Of a DNA stretch of 64,000 bases, positions 52,002 to 60,332 are shown in pieces (positions within the stretch are counted from its first letter, which is position 1; each line of letters starts with the position of its first letter). Source of the stretch: Bacteroides_E sp964583185 (GTDB lineage: Bacteria > Bacteroidota > Bacteroidia > Bacteroidales > Bacteroidaceae); contig CAZOVL010000003.1 in the NCBI GenBank assembly GCA_964583185.1, positions 3,263 through 67,262 of the forward strand. The letters are read 5' to 3'. The notes beneath the pieces are model-generated. The model saw only the letters and a list, made by a program, of their open reading frames with translations. It searched no databases and was not told where the DNA came from. The translations under genes were made by a program, and so were the position numbers.

Positions 52002-52316
52002 TTAAAGGAAACCTAATTCCAAAAGTGCTTCTTCACTCATCATATCTTTTGACCAAGAGGGTTCAAATGTAAGGGTAATATTTACTTTTTCTACTCCCTC
52101 AATTGTTTCCACCTTTTGCTTTACATCTTCCAATATAAAATCGGCAGCCGGACAGTGAGGCGTGGTTAATGTCATTTCAAGATCAACCTCTTTGTTTTCT
52201 TTGACATCAATGTTGTAAATTAAGCCTAAATCGTATACGTTTACCGGTATTTCCGGATCGTATACAGTTTTGAGGCGATTTACTATTTTTTCTTCTAATG
52301 CGAATTTCTGATTCAT
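52002..52316 (-). CDS. DUF59/MIP18-family Fe-S assembly protein (SufT-like)
   Basis: A 104-residue protein with the DUF59 core: VYDPEIPVNVYDLGLIYNID, LEMTLTTPHCPAADFILEDV with the conserved Cys, and VNITLTFEPSWSKDMMS. Such proteins help mature iron-sulfur proteins and often lie in suf operons; here sufE is 12 kb away and the gene precedes lpxH. A TAnnTTTG-type box (TAGCTTTG, 52347-52354, minus strand) lies 30 bp upstream. Confidence 0.9.
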   Translation of the reverse strand: MNQKFALEEKIVNRLKTVYDPEIPVNVYDLGLIYNIDVKENKEVDLEMTLTTPHCPAADFILEDVKQKVETIEGVEKVNITLTFEPSWSKDMMSEEALLELGFL

Positions 52317-52547
52317 AACTATCTATGTTTTACTCTAGTTTAATAACAAAGCTAAATATTTAATTGTTCTTATTGTAATTCAATAGTAAAATAAGTATCT
52401 CTTTATTCTTTTAATTTCCCAATTTAATTAAACCGAATTTGCGGTCAAAACAGTTGGTCAGAATAGTTCTAAACTATTTTCTTAGAAGAATTAAAGATAT
52501 GTGCTTAGTCGATACCGGAATTTCTTTGGAGTAAACGTGTTAAAAAT

Positions 52548-52580
52548 ACAGGGTGATTCATTCTCGATTGAATCACCCTG
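52548..52580 (-). terminator. intrinsic terminator of the slyD-like gene
   Basis: A 12-bp perfect inverted repeat (CAGGGTGATTCA and its complement) with a 9-nt loop is followed on the minus strand by TATTTTTAA. It lies 33 bp past the stop codon. The 297-bp gap around it (52317-52613) shows nothing else apart from the DUF59 promoter box. Confidence 0.8.
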
Positions 52581-52613
52581 TAGTAGAATATCATTTGCTA
52601 TTAGGTTTGGTGA

Positions 52614-53159
52614 TTAACATTCACAACCACATGATCCACAATCTTCTCCGGAACAACCACAGCCACCACTTAGTGATTCAGCCATTTCTTCCATTTCTTT
52701 GATGCTGGCAGGTCTGGCTTCTAAAATAGTACCCACAAAGTTTAACTCTTCACCAGCTAGTGGGTGATTCATATCCATTACCACTACTTCTTCCTTGATT
52801 TCAATTACCACTCCGTTTAATTGATTTCCTGTTGAATCTAAAAGAGGCAATACGTTTCCAGGAACTACACGCTCATCATCAAATTTGCCATCTACTTCAA
52901 AGATGTTTTTAGGTAGTTCAATAACATACTCTTCATCATACTCTCCATATGCATTCTCTGGGCTTACGGTAAAGTCAAATGAATCTCCTTTATTTAAATC
53001 TTTAACTTGTAATTCAAACTCATTAAATGTTATCCCTAATCCGGTAACAAATTGAAAAGGGCGATCAAGAGTAGCTTCTTCAACTAAATCTTTTCCTTCT
53101 TCGTCCGTTACATATAGTTTATAGGCAATAGCCATATACTTATTTTCCACTGTTTCCAT
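52614..53159 (-). CDS. FKBP-type peptidyl-prolyl isomerase, SlyD-like, with Cys-rich tail
   Basis: A 181-residue cytoplasmic isomerase/chaperone. SlyD-type features are the N-terminal AIAYKLYVTDEEGKDLVEEA, the FKBP part PFQFVTGLGITFNEFE, the insert-in-flap start SPENAYGEYDEEYVIELPKN, and VVMDMNHPLAGEELNF. The C-terminus has a metal-binding-looking tail with seven cysteines (GGCGCSGEDCGSCGCEC), analogous to the His/Cys-rich tail through which SlyD binds nickel. Monocistronic with a strong terminator. Confidence 0.92.
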   Translation of the reverse strand: METVENKYMAIAYKLYVTDEEGKDLVEEATLDRPFQFVTGLGITFNEFELQVKDLNKGDSFDFTVSPENAYGEYDEEYVIELPKNIFEVDGKFDDERVVPGNVLPLLDSTGNQLNGVVIEIKEEVVVMDMNHPLAGEELNFVGTILEARPASIKEMEEMAESLSGGCGCSGEDCGSCGCEC

Positions 53160-53379
53160 TTGTAATTCTTCTCGTTAAGTTTATATTGAATTAATTATGA
53201 GGCAAATATAAGAACTTTTCATCGATTATATTTTAACAAAAACATTAATTCTATCTATTATGTATGAATATTGTTTTTTTTATTCTTTCTTATTGTGTAC
53301 GAATTGTAATAATCTACAACAAAAGAACCCGAAAGAGCTTTAAATGTAAACTTTTTGATGTTTTTTTATGATACTTCGC

Positions 53380-53409
53380 TTGTTAGTTAAGAAAAAGAAT
53401 TTAACTTTG
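53380..53409 (+). promoter_or_regulatory. promoter of the ilv operon
   Basis: TTG (53380-53382), a 19-bp spacer and TAACTTTG (53402-53409) match the Bacteroidetes -33/-7 promoter closely. Transcription should begin near 53416, about 18 nt before the leader peptide ATG and about 195 nt before ilvD. The remaining upstream gap (53160-53379) is AT-rich and shows nothing else. Confidence 0.7.
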
Positions 53410-53433
53410 TCTTTTAGAAAATGAAAATAGATT

Positions 53434-53511
53434 ATGATTAATCGTATAGTTAATATAAACCTAGTGGTCCTTTCTATTATTCGTCTAGTAGTTATTCCTA
53501 TTAGAGCGTGA
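53434..53511 (+). CDS. ilv leader peptide (25 aa)
   Basis: A short frame, ATG to TGA, starts MINRIVNINLVVL and continues SIIRLVVIPIRA. Fifteen of 25 residues are branched-chain (seven Ile, five Val, three Leu), with runs such as LVVL, SII and LVVI. It sits between a good promoter and an intrinsic terminator that precedes ilvD, the gene for an enzyme of Ile, Val and Leu synthesis. This composition and position fit a control codon leader, where ribosome stalling reports scarcity of charged Ile-, Val- or Leu-tRNA. A 6-codon frame starting at 53421 overlaps its start and could modulate it. Confidence 0.82.
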   Translation: MINRIVNINLVVLSIIRLVVIPIRA

Positions 53512-53585
53512 GGAGGGTTTATGTAGTTATATGAGCTATAATAAAAATAAAAGATGAAGCCTTTCTCGTAAACAGAGAAAGGCTT
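53510..53585 (+). promoter_or_regulatory. ilv attenuator: antiterminator strand plus intrinsic terminator
   Basis: The terminator is AAGCCTTTCTC (53557-53567), a 7-nt loop and GAGAAAGGCTT (53575-53585), then a T-run, ending 24 nt before ilvD. Its 5' arm can instead pair over all 11 positions (eight Watson-Crick, three G-U) with GAGGAGGGTTT at 53510-53520, which overlaps the leader stop codon. A ribosome reaching that stop would cover the strand and allow termination; one stalled on Ile/Val/Leu codons would leave it free to antiterminate. The pairing is read from sequence; the mechanism is inferred. Confidence 0.78.
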
Positions 53586-53609
53586 TTTTATATTAAATAA
53601 GAAGAAGAA

Positions 53610-55412
53610 ATGAAAAACAAACTTCGCAGTGCAGTTAGCACACAGGGTAGACGAATGGCAGGAGCACGAGCTTTATGGGCTGCCAATGGAATGAAGAAAG
53701 AACAGTTGGGTAAACCTATTATTGCTATTGTCAACTCGTTTACTCAATTTGTTCCGGGTCACGTTCATCTGCACGAGATAGGACAGTTTGTAAAAAGTGA
53801 AATAGAGAAGCAAGGTTGCTTTGCTGCAGAATTCAATACCATTGCCATTGACGATGGAATAGCTATGGGGCACGATGGAATGCTTTATTCTTTGCCTTCA
53901 AGAGATTTAATTGCAGATAGTGTGGAATATGTTGTGAATGCTCATAAGGTGGATGCAATGATTTGTATCAGTAATTGTGATAAGATTACACCCGGGATGC
54001 TGATGGCTGCTTTGCGTTTAAATATCCCAACTCTCTTTGTATCGGGGGGACCTATGGAAGCGGGTAAGTTGGGCAATCGCAAGCTAGACTTAATCGATGC
54101 TATGATTCAATCAGCCGATAGTACAGTTAGTGATGAGCAAGTGAGCGAGATAGAGCAACAAGCTTGTCCTACTTGTGGTTCCTGCTCGGGAATGTTTACA
54201 GCTAACTCTATGAATTGCTTAAATGAAGCCATTGGTTTGGCTTTACCCGGTAATGGCACTCTTTTGGCAACCCATAAAAATAGAAAGAAGTTGTTTCAGG
54301 AAGCCGCAAATAAAATAGTGGAAATTACTTATAAATATTATCAAGAGGGTGATGAAACCGTTTTACCTCGTAATGTGGCAACAAAAGAGGCTTTCTTAAA
54401 TGCTATGACGTTGGATATTGCAATGGGTGGATCAACAAATACAGTGCTACATCTTTTGGCTATGGCACAAGAGGCAGAGGTAGATTTCTCTATGGATGAT
54501 ATTGATTTTCTTTCCAGACGTACTCCTTGTTTGTGTAAAGTTTCCCCTAATACCCCCCTCTATCACATTCAAGATGTAAATAGGGCAGGAGGAATTATGG
54601 GTATATTAGGTGAACTTGAAAAGGGAGGGTTAATTAATGGAGATGTCCATCGTGCCGATGGTTTGACGCTGAGTGAAGCTATTAAAAAATATTCCGTAAC
54701 CTCTTCTGTTGCTAATGATGAAGATGTGAAACGATATTTGAGTGCACCGGGAAACCGATTCAATTTAGTTTTAGGTTCTCAAGATAATTATTATGAATCA
54801 TTAGATACCGACAGAGAAAAAGGTTGCATTCGGAGTATAGAAAATGCCTATAGTGTCGATGGAGGTTTGGCGGTGTTAAAAGGAAATATTGCACAAGATG
54901 GTTGTGTAGTCAAGACGGCCGGTGTGGATGAGGAAATTCTCAAATTTAAAGGAAAGGCCAAAGTTTTCGATTCTCAAGAGGCAGCTTGTGATGCTATTCT
55001 GAATGATGAAATTGTAAAAGGCGATGTTGTTATTATTATATATGAAGGGCCTAAGGGAGGTCCCGGGATGCAAGAAATGTTATATCCTACTTCTTACTTA
55101 AAATCCAAGCACTTAGGAAAGGATTGTGCTTTGATTACCGATGGAAGATTTAGTGGAGGAACTTCAGGTTTGAGCATTGGACACGTCTCCCCAGAGGCAG
55201 CGGCTGGTGGCACTATAGGAAAAGTGAAAACCGGCGACTTAATTGAAATAGATATTCCGGGCCGTACAATAAATGTACTGGTTTCAGAGGAGGAGTTAAA
55301 TAATCGATCTTTTCATACATTAACTCGTGAGAGAAACATACCTAAAAGTCTGAGAGCATATGCCAGTATGGTGAGTTCTGCAGATAAGGGGGCTGTGCGT
55401 ATCATTGATTGA
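53610..55412 (+). CDS. ilvD: dihydroxy-acid dehydratase
   Basis: Dehydrates dihydroxy-isovalerate and dihydroxy-methylvalerate to the keto acids of Val/Leu and Ile. The 600-residue protein has the IlvD/Edd Fe-S cluster cysteines in CISNCDKITPGMLM and CPTCGSCSGMFTANSMN, plus AMGGSTNTVLHLLA, EGPKGGPGMQEML and LITDGRFSGGTSG. First enzyme gene of the operon, 24 nt after an attenuator terminator. The order ilvD-ilvB-ilvN-thioesterase-ilvC is characteristic of Bacteroidales. Confidence 0.97.
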   Translation: MKNKLRSAVSTQGRRMAGARALWAANGMKKEQLGKPIIAIVNSFTQFVPGHVHLHEIGQFVKSEIEKQGCFAAEFNTIAIDDGIAMGHDGMLYSLPSRDLIADSVEYVVNAHKVDAMICISNCDKITPGMLMAALRLNIPTLFVSGGPMEAGKLGNRKLDLIDAMIQSADSTVSDEQVSEIEQQACPTCGSCSGMFTANSMNCLNEAIGLALPGNGTLLATHKNRKKLFQEAANKIVEITYKYYQEGDETVLPRNVATKEAFLNAMTLDIAMGGSTNTVLHLLAMAQEAEVDFSMDDIDFLSRRTPCLCKVSPNTPLYHIQDVNRAGGIMGILGELEKGGLINGDVHRADGLTLSEAIKKYSVTSSVANDEDVKRYLSAPGNRFNLVLGSQDNYYESLDTDREKGCIRSIENAYSVDGGLAVLKGNIAQDGCVVKTAGVDEEILKFKGKAKVFDSQEAACDAILNDEIVKGDVVIIIYEGPKGGPGMQEMLYPTSYLKSKHLGKDCALITDGRFSGGTSGLSIGHVSPEAAAGGTIGKVKTGDLIEIDIPGRTINVLVSEEELNNRSFHTLTRERNIPKSLRAYASMVSSADKGAVRIID

Positions 55413-55464
55413 GAGTGATAGAGTGAGTTTATATCACAGGGGTTTGATTTGATATTTTTGAATT

Positions 55465-57162
55465 ATGGAAAAAGAAAGAATTACAGGATCAAGGGCATTA
55501 ATAAAATCGTTAATTCACGAAGGAGTAGATACTGTTTTTGGTTATCCGGGTGGAGCAATAATGCCTGTTTATGATGAAATATATAAGCAAGAAGAGCTCA
55601 AGCATATTTTAATGAGACACGAGCAGGGTGCAACCCACGCAGCTGAAGGTTATGCTCGTGTTTCCGGAAAAGTAGGAGTTTGTATTGTAACTAGTGGGCC
55701 TGGAGCAACCAACACATTAACGGGTATAGGTGATGCTATGCTAGATAGTACTCCTTTGGTTGTAATTGCCGGGCAAGTGGCTTCATCGGCACTGGGAACA
55801 GATGCTTTTCAGGAAATCGACTTAGTTAGTGTTTCACAACCAATAACAAAATGGAGTTACCAAATTCGTAAGGCAGAGGATATACCCTGGGCAGTTGCTC
55901 GAGCATTTTATATTGCAAAAAGTGGCAGACCCGGTCCTGTTATCCTTGACTTTGCAAAAGATGCACAAATCTCTTCTTTTGAATATGCTCCCTATAACTT
56001 GAATTTTATAAGAAGTTATGAACCGGTACCCGAGTTGTCTCCTCAGGCCATTCGTGAGGCCATTCAATTAATCAATGAGTCAAAAAAGCCTTTGGTTTTA
56101 GTAGGACAGGGGGTGGAGCTGGGAAATGCACATCAGGAACTTTTAGCCTTTGTGGAAAAAGCTCAAATGCCGTTTGGCTGTACATTGTTAGGATTGTCTG
56201 CTATCCCCTCTAATCATCCATTGAATCAGGGAATGTTAGGTATGCACGGAAACTTAGTACCTAACAGAATGACAAATGAATGTGATTTGCTGATTGCTGT
56301 AGGGATGCGTTTTGATGATCGGGTAACAGGAGATTTAAAGACCTATGCCAAGCAAGCCAAGGTAATCCATTTTGATATTGATGCTGCTGAAATCAATAAG
56401 AATGTTGAGGTAGATGTTGCGTTATTGGGAGATTGTAAAGAGAGTCTTCCTTTGGTTACAGAAGGAATTGAAAAGGTGAATTATCGTGCAGAGTGGATTC
56501 AAAGCTTTGAAAGCTATGCTAGAAAAGAACAAGAAACAGTAATAAAGAAAGATTTAACTCCTGTGTCGGGAGATATCACGATGGGGGAAGTGGTTTTTGG
56601 TGTGTCTGAGGCTACCAATCACGAGGCTATTTTAGTTACTGACGTGGGACAAAACCAGATGGCTGCCGCACGTTATTTCCAGTTTTCTCAGAAAAGAAGC
56701 ATTGTTACTTCAGGAGGGTTGGGAACTATGGGGTTTGGTTTGCCTGCCGCCATAGGAGCACAATTTGGTGCCCCTGACCGTATGGTTTGCTTATTCTTGG
56801 GAGATGGAGGCTTGCAAATGAATATACAAGAGTTTGGAGTCATAATGGAAACTCGGGTTCCTGTAAAGGTGATTTTGTTAAATAACTCATTTTTGGGAAT
56901 GGTGCGTCAATGGCAGGAGTTGTTTTTTGATAAACGATACTCCTTTACCCCTATGTCAAATCCGGATTTTGTGGCTATCGCTGCAGCTTATGATATTCCG
57001 GCCAAAAGAGTAACTAAGAGAGAGGAGTTAGCTGAAGCTATTAATGAAATGGTATCAACTGAAGGTGCATACTTTTTAGATGTATGTGTGGAGAAAGAAG
57101 GGATGGTTTATCCTATGACTCCTGCCGGAGGTACTGTAAATAAAATGTTATTAGGAGATTAA
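55465..57162 (+). CDS. ilvB: acetolactate synthase large subunit
   Basis: The thiamine-diphosphate enzyme that condenses pyruvate with pyruvate or 2-oxobutyrate, the first common step to Val/Leu and Ile. The 565 residues show GVDTVFGYPGGAIMPVYDE, the cofactor-activating Glu in MRHEQGATHAAEGYARV, AFQEIDLVSVSQPITKWSYQ (FAD/substrate region), and the ThDP-Mg motif LGDGGLQMNIQEFG ending in LNN. It follows ilvD by 52 bp and is 4 bp from ilvN. Confidence 0.97.
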   Translation: MEKERITGSRALIKSLIHEGVDTVFGYPGGAIMPVYDEIYKQEELKHILMRHEQGATHAAEGYARVSGKVGVCIVTSGPGATNTLTGIGDAMLDSTPLVVIAGQVASSALGTDAFQEIDLVSVSQPITKWSYQIRKAEDIPWAVARAFYIAKSGRPGPVILDFAKDAQISSFEYAPYNLNFIRSYEPVPELSPQAIREAIQLINESKKPLVLVGQGVELGNAHQELLAFVEKAQMPFGCTLLGLSAIPSNHPLNQGMLGMHGNLVPNRMTNECDLLIAVGMRFDDRVTGDLKTYAKQAKVIHFDIDAAEINKNVEVDVALLGDCKESLPLVTEGIEKVNYRAEWIQSFESYARKEQETVIKKDLTPVSGDITMGEVVFGVSEATNHEAILVTDVGQNQMAAARYFQFSQKRSIVTSGGLGTMGFGLPAAIGAQFGAPDRMVCLFLGDGGLQMNIQEFGVIMETRVPVKVILLNNSFLGMVRQWQELFFDKRYSFTPMSNPDFVAIAAAYDIPAKRVTKREELAEAINEMVSTEGAYFLDVCVEKEGMVYPMTPAGGTVNKMLLGD

Positions 57163-57166
57163 GACA

Positions 57167-57727
57167 ATGAAAGATACATTATATACCTTAACGGTTCATT
57201 CAGAGAATATTGCAGGGGTATTGAACAAAATAACCACTATCTTTACTCGCCGTCAGCTAAATATTGAAAGTTTGAATGTTTCTGCTTCTGCACTTCACGG
57301 CATTCATAAGTATACCATTACTACCTATAGTGATGAGTCAACAATGAAGAAGGTTACTAAGCAGATAGAAAAAATTATTGATGTGCTTAAAGCCGATTAT
57401 TATACGGATGATGAGATTTTTTACAGGGAAATAGCCTTATATAAAATTCCAACTCAAAGTTTAGTGGAAAGTAATTCGGTTGAAATGTTGATAAGTAGGC
57501 ATAATGCACGTATTATTGAGGTGAATGAAACCTATACTGCGATTCAAAAAGCGGGAACAACAGAAGAAACAACAGCACTTTATGACGATTTGGAGCAAAT
57601 AGGTATTTTGCAGTTTGTACGTTCAGGCCGTATTGCAGTAACAAAGAGCCACGTAGAAAAGCTCAATGAGTATTTAGCTTATCGTGAAGCGCAATATAAA
57701 TTGTTAGAAAATAAAAATGGAGAGTAA
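57167..57727 (+). CDS. ilvN: acetolactate synthase regulatory (small) subunit
   Basis: Gives valine-type feedback control and stimulates the large subunit. Residues about 5-75 are an ACT domain (YTLTVHSENIAGVLNKITTI, FTRRQLNIESLNVS), followed by the C-terminal regulatory domain (ISRHNARIIEVNET, GILQFVRSGRIAVTK). The 186-residue length is a little above the common 160-175 aa. It starts 4 bp after ilvB, and its end overlaps the thioesterase start by 11 bp. Confidence 0.95.
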   Translation: MKDTLYTLTVHSENIAGVLNKITTIFTRRQLNIESLNVSASALHGIHKYTITTYSDESTMKKVTKQIEKIIDVLKADYYTDDEIFYREIALYKIPTQSLVESNSVEMLISRHNARIIEVNETYTAIQKAGTTEETTALYDDLEQIGILQFVRSGRIAVTKSHVEKLNEYLAYREAQYKLLENKNGE

Positions 57728-58466
57728 AGGCGTAAATAAAGTTGGAAGTTATGAAATAGTGGCGGAGCCCTTCCACGTAGATTTTAATGGAGAGTTAACT
57801 TTAGGTGTTTTAGGAAATCATTTATTGAACTGTGCCAGTTTTCATTCTGCAGAAAGAGGTTTTGGTATTGCATCTTTGAATGAAGAGAACTACACGTGGG
57901 TGCTATCTCGCTTAGCTATTGAGATTAAACAGATGCCTAAAGAATATGAAAAATTCACTATAGAAACTTGGGTGGAAGATGTTTACAAACTTTTTACTGA
58001 TCGTAATTTTTTAATATTAAATAGTGAAGGAGAGGAAATAGGTTATGCCCGTTCCATTTGGGCTATGATAAACATGGAAAATCGTATGCCGGCTAATCTT
58101 TTTGAAATTCACGGAGATGAGATGCAGAAATATGTGTTAGCCAAAACTTTACCTATTGATAAACCTTCACGTATTAAGGTACGGGCTTCTGAGCCTGTAT
58201 ACTCACATACAGCTAAATATTGTGATATAGATATCAATGGTCACGTAAATAGTATGAGATACATTGAGCATATATTAGATTTATACCCTAAGACGCTGTA
58301 TGAATCCAAACGAATTCAGCGTTTTGAAATGGCTTATGTAACAGAGAGTTATTATGATGATCGGTTAGACTTCTTTATGGATAGTTTAGGAGATGACCAT
58401 TATAACATTGATGTAAAGAAAGAAAATGGTGAAACTGTTTGTCGGTCAAAAATCGTTTTCAAGTAA
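57717..58466 (+). CDS. acyl-ACP thioesterase
   Basis: Hydrolyses acyl-acyl carrier protein to free fatty acid. The 249-residue protein has the two hot-dog domains of bacterial FatA/FatB-like thioesterases: LGNHLLNCASFHSAERGFGI, WVLSRLAIEIKQMPKEYEKF, WVEDVYKLFTDRNFLI, and in the second domain YCDIDINGHVNSMRYIEHIL with the conserved Asp, Asn and His. It overlaps ilvN by 11 bp and is followed by ilvC 60 bp later, so it is expressed with branched-chain amino acid synthesis. Branched keto acids are also primers of iso/anteiso fatty acids, which may explain the linkage (inference). Confidence 0.9.
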   Translation: MESKGVNKVGSYEIVAEPFHVDFNGELTLGVLGNHLLNCASFHSAERGFGIASLNEENYTWVLSRLAIEIKQMPKEYEKFTIETWVEDVYKLFTDRNFLILNSEGEEIGYARSIWAMINMENRMPANLFEIHGDEMQKYVLAKTLPIDKPSRIKVRASEPVYSHTAKYCDIDINGHVNSMRYIEHILDLYPKTLYESKRIQRFEMAYVTESYYDDRLDFFMDSLGDDHYNIDVKKENGETVCRSKIVFK

Positions 58467-58526
58467 GTTTTAGCAGTAAAGAATGCAATGATATAAAATA
58501 TAATTAACAAAAAAAGAAGAAGAAAA

Positions 58527-59570
58527 ATGGCAAAAATGAATTTTGGAGGAACAATAGAAAACGTTATTACACGTGAAGAATTTCCTTTAGAAAAAGCACA
58601 CGAGGTATTAAAAGATGAAGTTATTGCTGTAATTGGTTATGGAGTACAAGGTCCAGGACAAGCTTTAAATTTAAGAGATAATGGCTTCAATGTAATTGTT
58701 GGACAGCGTAAAGGTAAAACTTGGGATAAGGCAGTTGCTGATGGTTGGGTTCCCGGAGAAACTCTTTTTGAGATTGAAGAAGCTTGTGAAAAAGGAACCA
58801 TCATTGAATACTTGCTTTCTGATGCTGCACAAATTGAGCTTTGGCCAACCGTTAAAGGGCAGTTATCAAAAGGAAAAGCGTTGTATTTTTCTCATGGTTT
58901 TGGTGTTACATATAAAGATCGTACAGGAATCATTCCTCCTGCTGATGTTGATGTTATTTTGGTTGCTCCAAAAGGTTCAGGAACATCACTCCGTAGAATG
59001 TTCCTTGAAGGTAGAGGTTTGAACTCCTCGTATGCCATTTTCCAAGATGCAACCGGTAAAGCTACTGAAAGAGCTATAGCTTTAGGTATTGGTGTTGGTT
59101 CGGGCTATTTGTTTGAAACCACCTTTGAGCGTGAAGTGTTTTCCGATTTAACAGGTGAAAGAGGTACTTTAATGGGAGCTATTCAAGGAATACTTCAAGC
59201 ACAATATGAAACGCTTCGTGAAAATGGACATACTCCATCTGAAGCATTCAATGAAACAGTAGAAGAATTGACTCAGTCGCTTATGCCACTGTTTGCAGAA
59301 AATGGTATGGATTGGATGTATGCTAACTGTTCTACTACTGCTCAAAGAGGAGCTTTAGATTGGATGACTCCTTTTTATGAAGCCACAAAACCTGTGTTTG
59401 AAAAACTATATAACGAAGTAAAAGTGGGAAATGAAGCACAACGTTCCATTGATTCCAATTCTCAAGAAGATTATCGCGAGAAATTAAATGAGGAATTACG
59501 TGAGCTACGTGAAAGCGAAATGTGGCAAACCGGAGCTGTGGTAAGAAAGCTTCGTCCGGAAAACAACTAA
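58527..59570 (+). CDS. ilvC: ketol-acid reductoisomerase
   Basis: Converts acetolactate or acetohydroxybutyrate to the dihydroxy acids, using NAD(P)H and Mg2+. The 347 residues show the Rossmann start IAVIGYGVQGPGQALNLRD, GQRKGKTWDKA (cofactor phosphate-binding loop), YFSHGFGVTYKD, LVAPKGSGTSLR, and the metal-binding helices ETTFEREVFSDLTGERGTLM and ETVEELTQ. Last gene of the ilv operon, closed by a strong terminator. Confidence 0.97.
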   Translation: MAKMNFGGTIENVITREEFPLEKAHEVLKDEVIAVIGYGVQGPGQALNLRDNGFNVIVGQRKGKTWDKAVADGWVPGETLFEIEEACEKGTIIEYLLSDAAQIELWPTVKGQLSKGKALYFSHGFGVTYKDRTGIIPPADVDVILVAPKGSGTSLRRMFLEGRGLNSSYAIFQDATGKATERAIALGIGVGSGYLFETTFEREVFSDLTGERGTLMGAIQGILQAQYETLRENGHTPSEAFNETVEELTQSLMPLFAENGMDWMYANCSTTAQRGALDWMTPFYEATKPVFEKLYNEVKVGNEAQRSIDSNSQEDYREKLNEELRELRESEMWQTGAVVRKLRPENN

Positions 59571-59590
59571 TTTGTCTATAAATGGACTAA

Positions 59591-59621
59591 AAAATGGAGA
59601 GTAAAACTTACTCTCCATTTT
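59591..59621 (+). terminator. intrinsic terminator of the ilv operon
   Basis: A 14-bp perfect inverted repeat (AAAATGGAGAGTAA with its complement) with a 3-nt loop, continuing into a T-run. It begins 20 bp after the ilvC stop codon. Confidence 0.92.
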
Positions 59622-60332
59622 TTTTGAGATCTATAGAACAGCTTAGTATTCAGTAGTTAGAGGTGTTTTTTAGTTCTATAGGATTTTATAGTTATCGTTA
59701 ACGTATTTTTTAGTTTACATCTACCCCATTTAATAAAAATAGCTTTATTTTACGGAATAAATAAAAAAGGCCTTTGTGGACTTCCAATGTTAAACAGGAT
59801 ATTAGCTCTGTCTTGAAAATAATACCGGAGGATTCATAAGGTCTTTTTTTTATTTTTAAATGCTTCGTCAACTCTTTCCTGTTTAAATATCTATTTTTCG
59901 TAAATCTTTGGCTTTTGTTCTCCATATAGCTGTTTATTTTATGGAATAAACTAGCTCAATTAAAAAGAAAGTGTTATTTTGTCTTAAACATTCCCCTTGA
60001 TTAATTCCTTTATAAAAACAGAAAGAAAAACAATGGTTAAAGTTAATTCGGGTACTTTATGTAAATACGATTAAATATATATCCGTTTTTCTTTCTCTAC
60101 TTAAAAAGGATGTGTTGCACGCTGTATGTTTGAATTGAAGGGGAAAAGAGAGAACTATTAAAACATAAAAGAACCGATTAATCTTTAGAAACAGTTTAAT
60201 TAAAGAAAAACTTCTTTAATCCTTTGCCTGATAAAGGTATTTCTTCTATTTTTGTGTTAATAAATATAACTAATAAAGACCTTTTCTAGATAATTATCAA
60301 TAAATCAATTAAATAATTAAAATCAATCATCT
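59622..60332. other. 711-bp gene-free stretch before sdhC
   Basis: No convincing gene. A 71-codon minus-strand frame (59710-59925) has weak start signals and no recognisable family. The segment 59767-59851 begins AAAAGGCCTT and ends AAGGTCTTTT, arms that pair with one G-U across about 65 nt and could fold into a larger structure. The right end (60250-60332) should hold the sdh promoter. Confidence 0.35.

Noticed and set aside
53160..53433. Riboswitch upstream of ilvD
   Set aside because: The promoter lies at 53380-53409, leaving no room for an aptamer; the leader peptide and hairpins explain the region better.
59710..59925. 71-codon minus-strand frame as a gene
   Set aside because: No recognisable family, weak start context, very Lys-rich AT-driven composition, and overlap with a possibly structured region.
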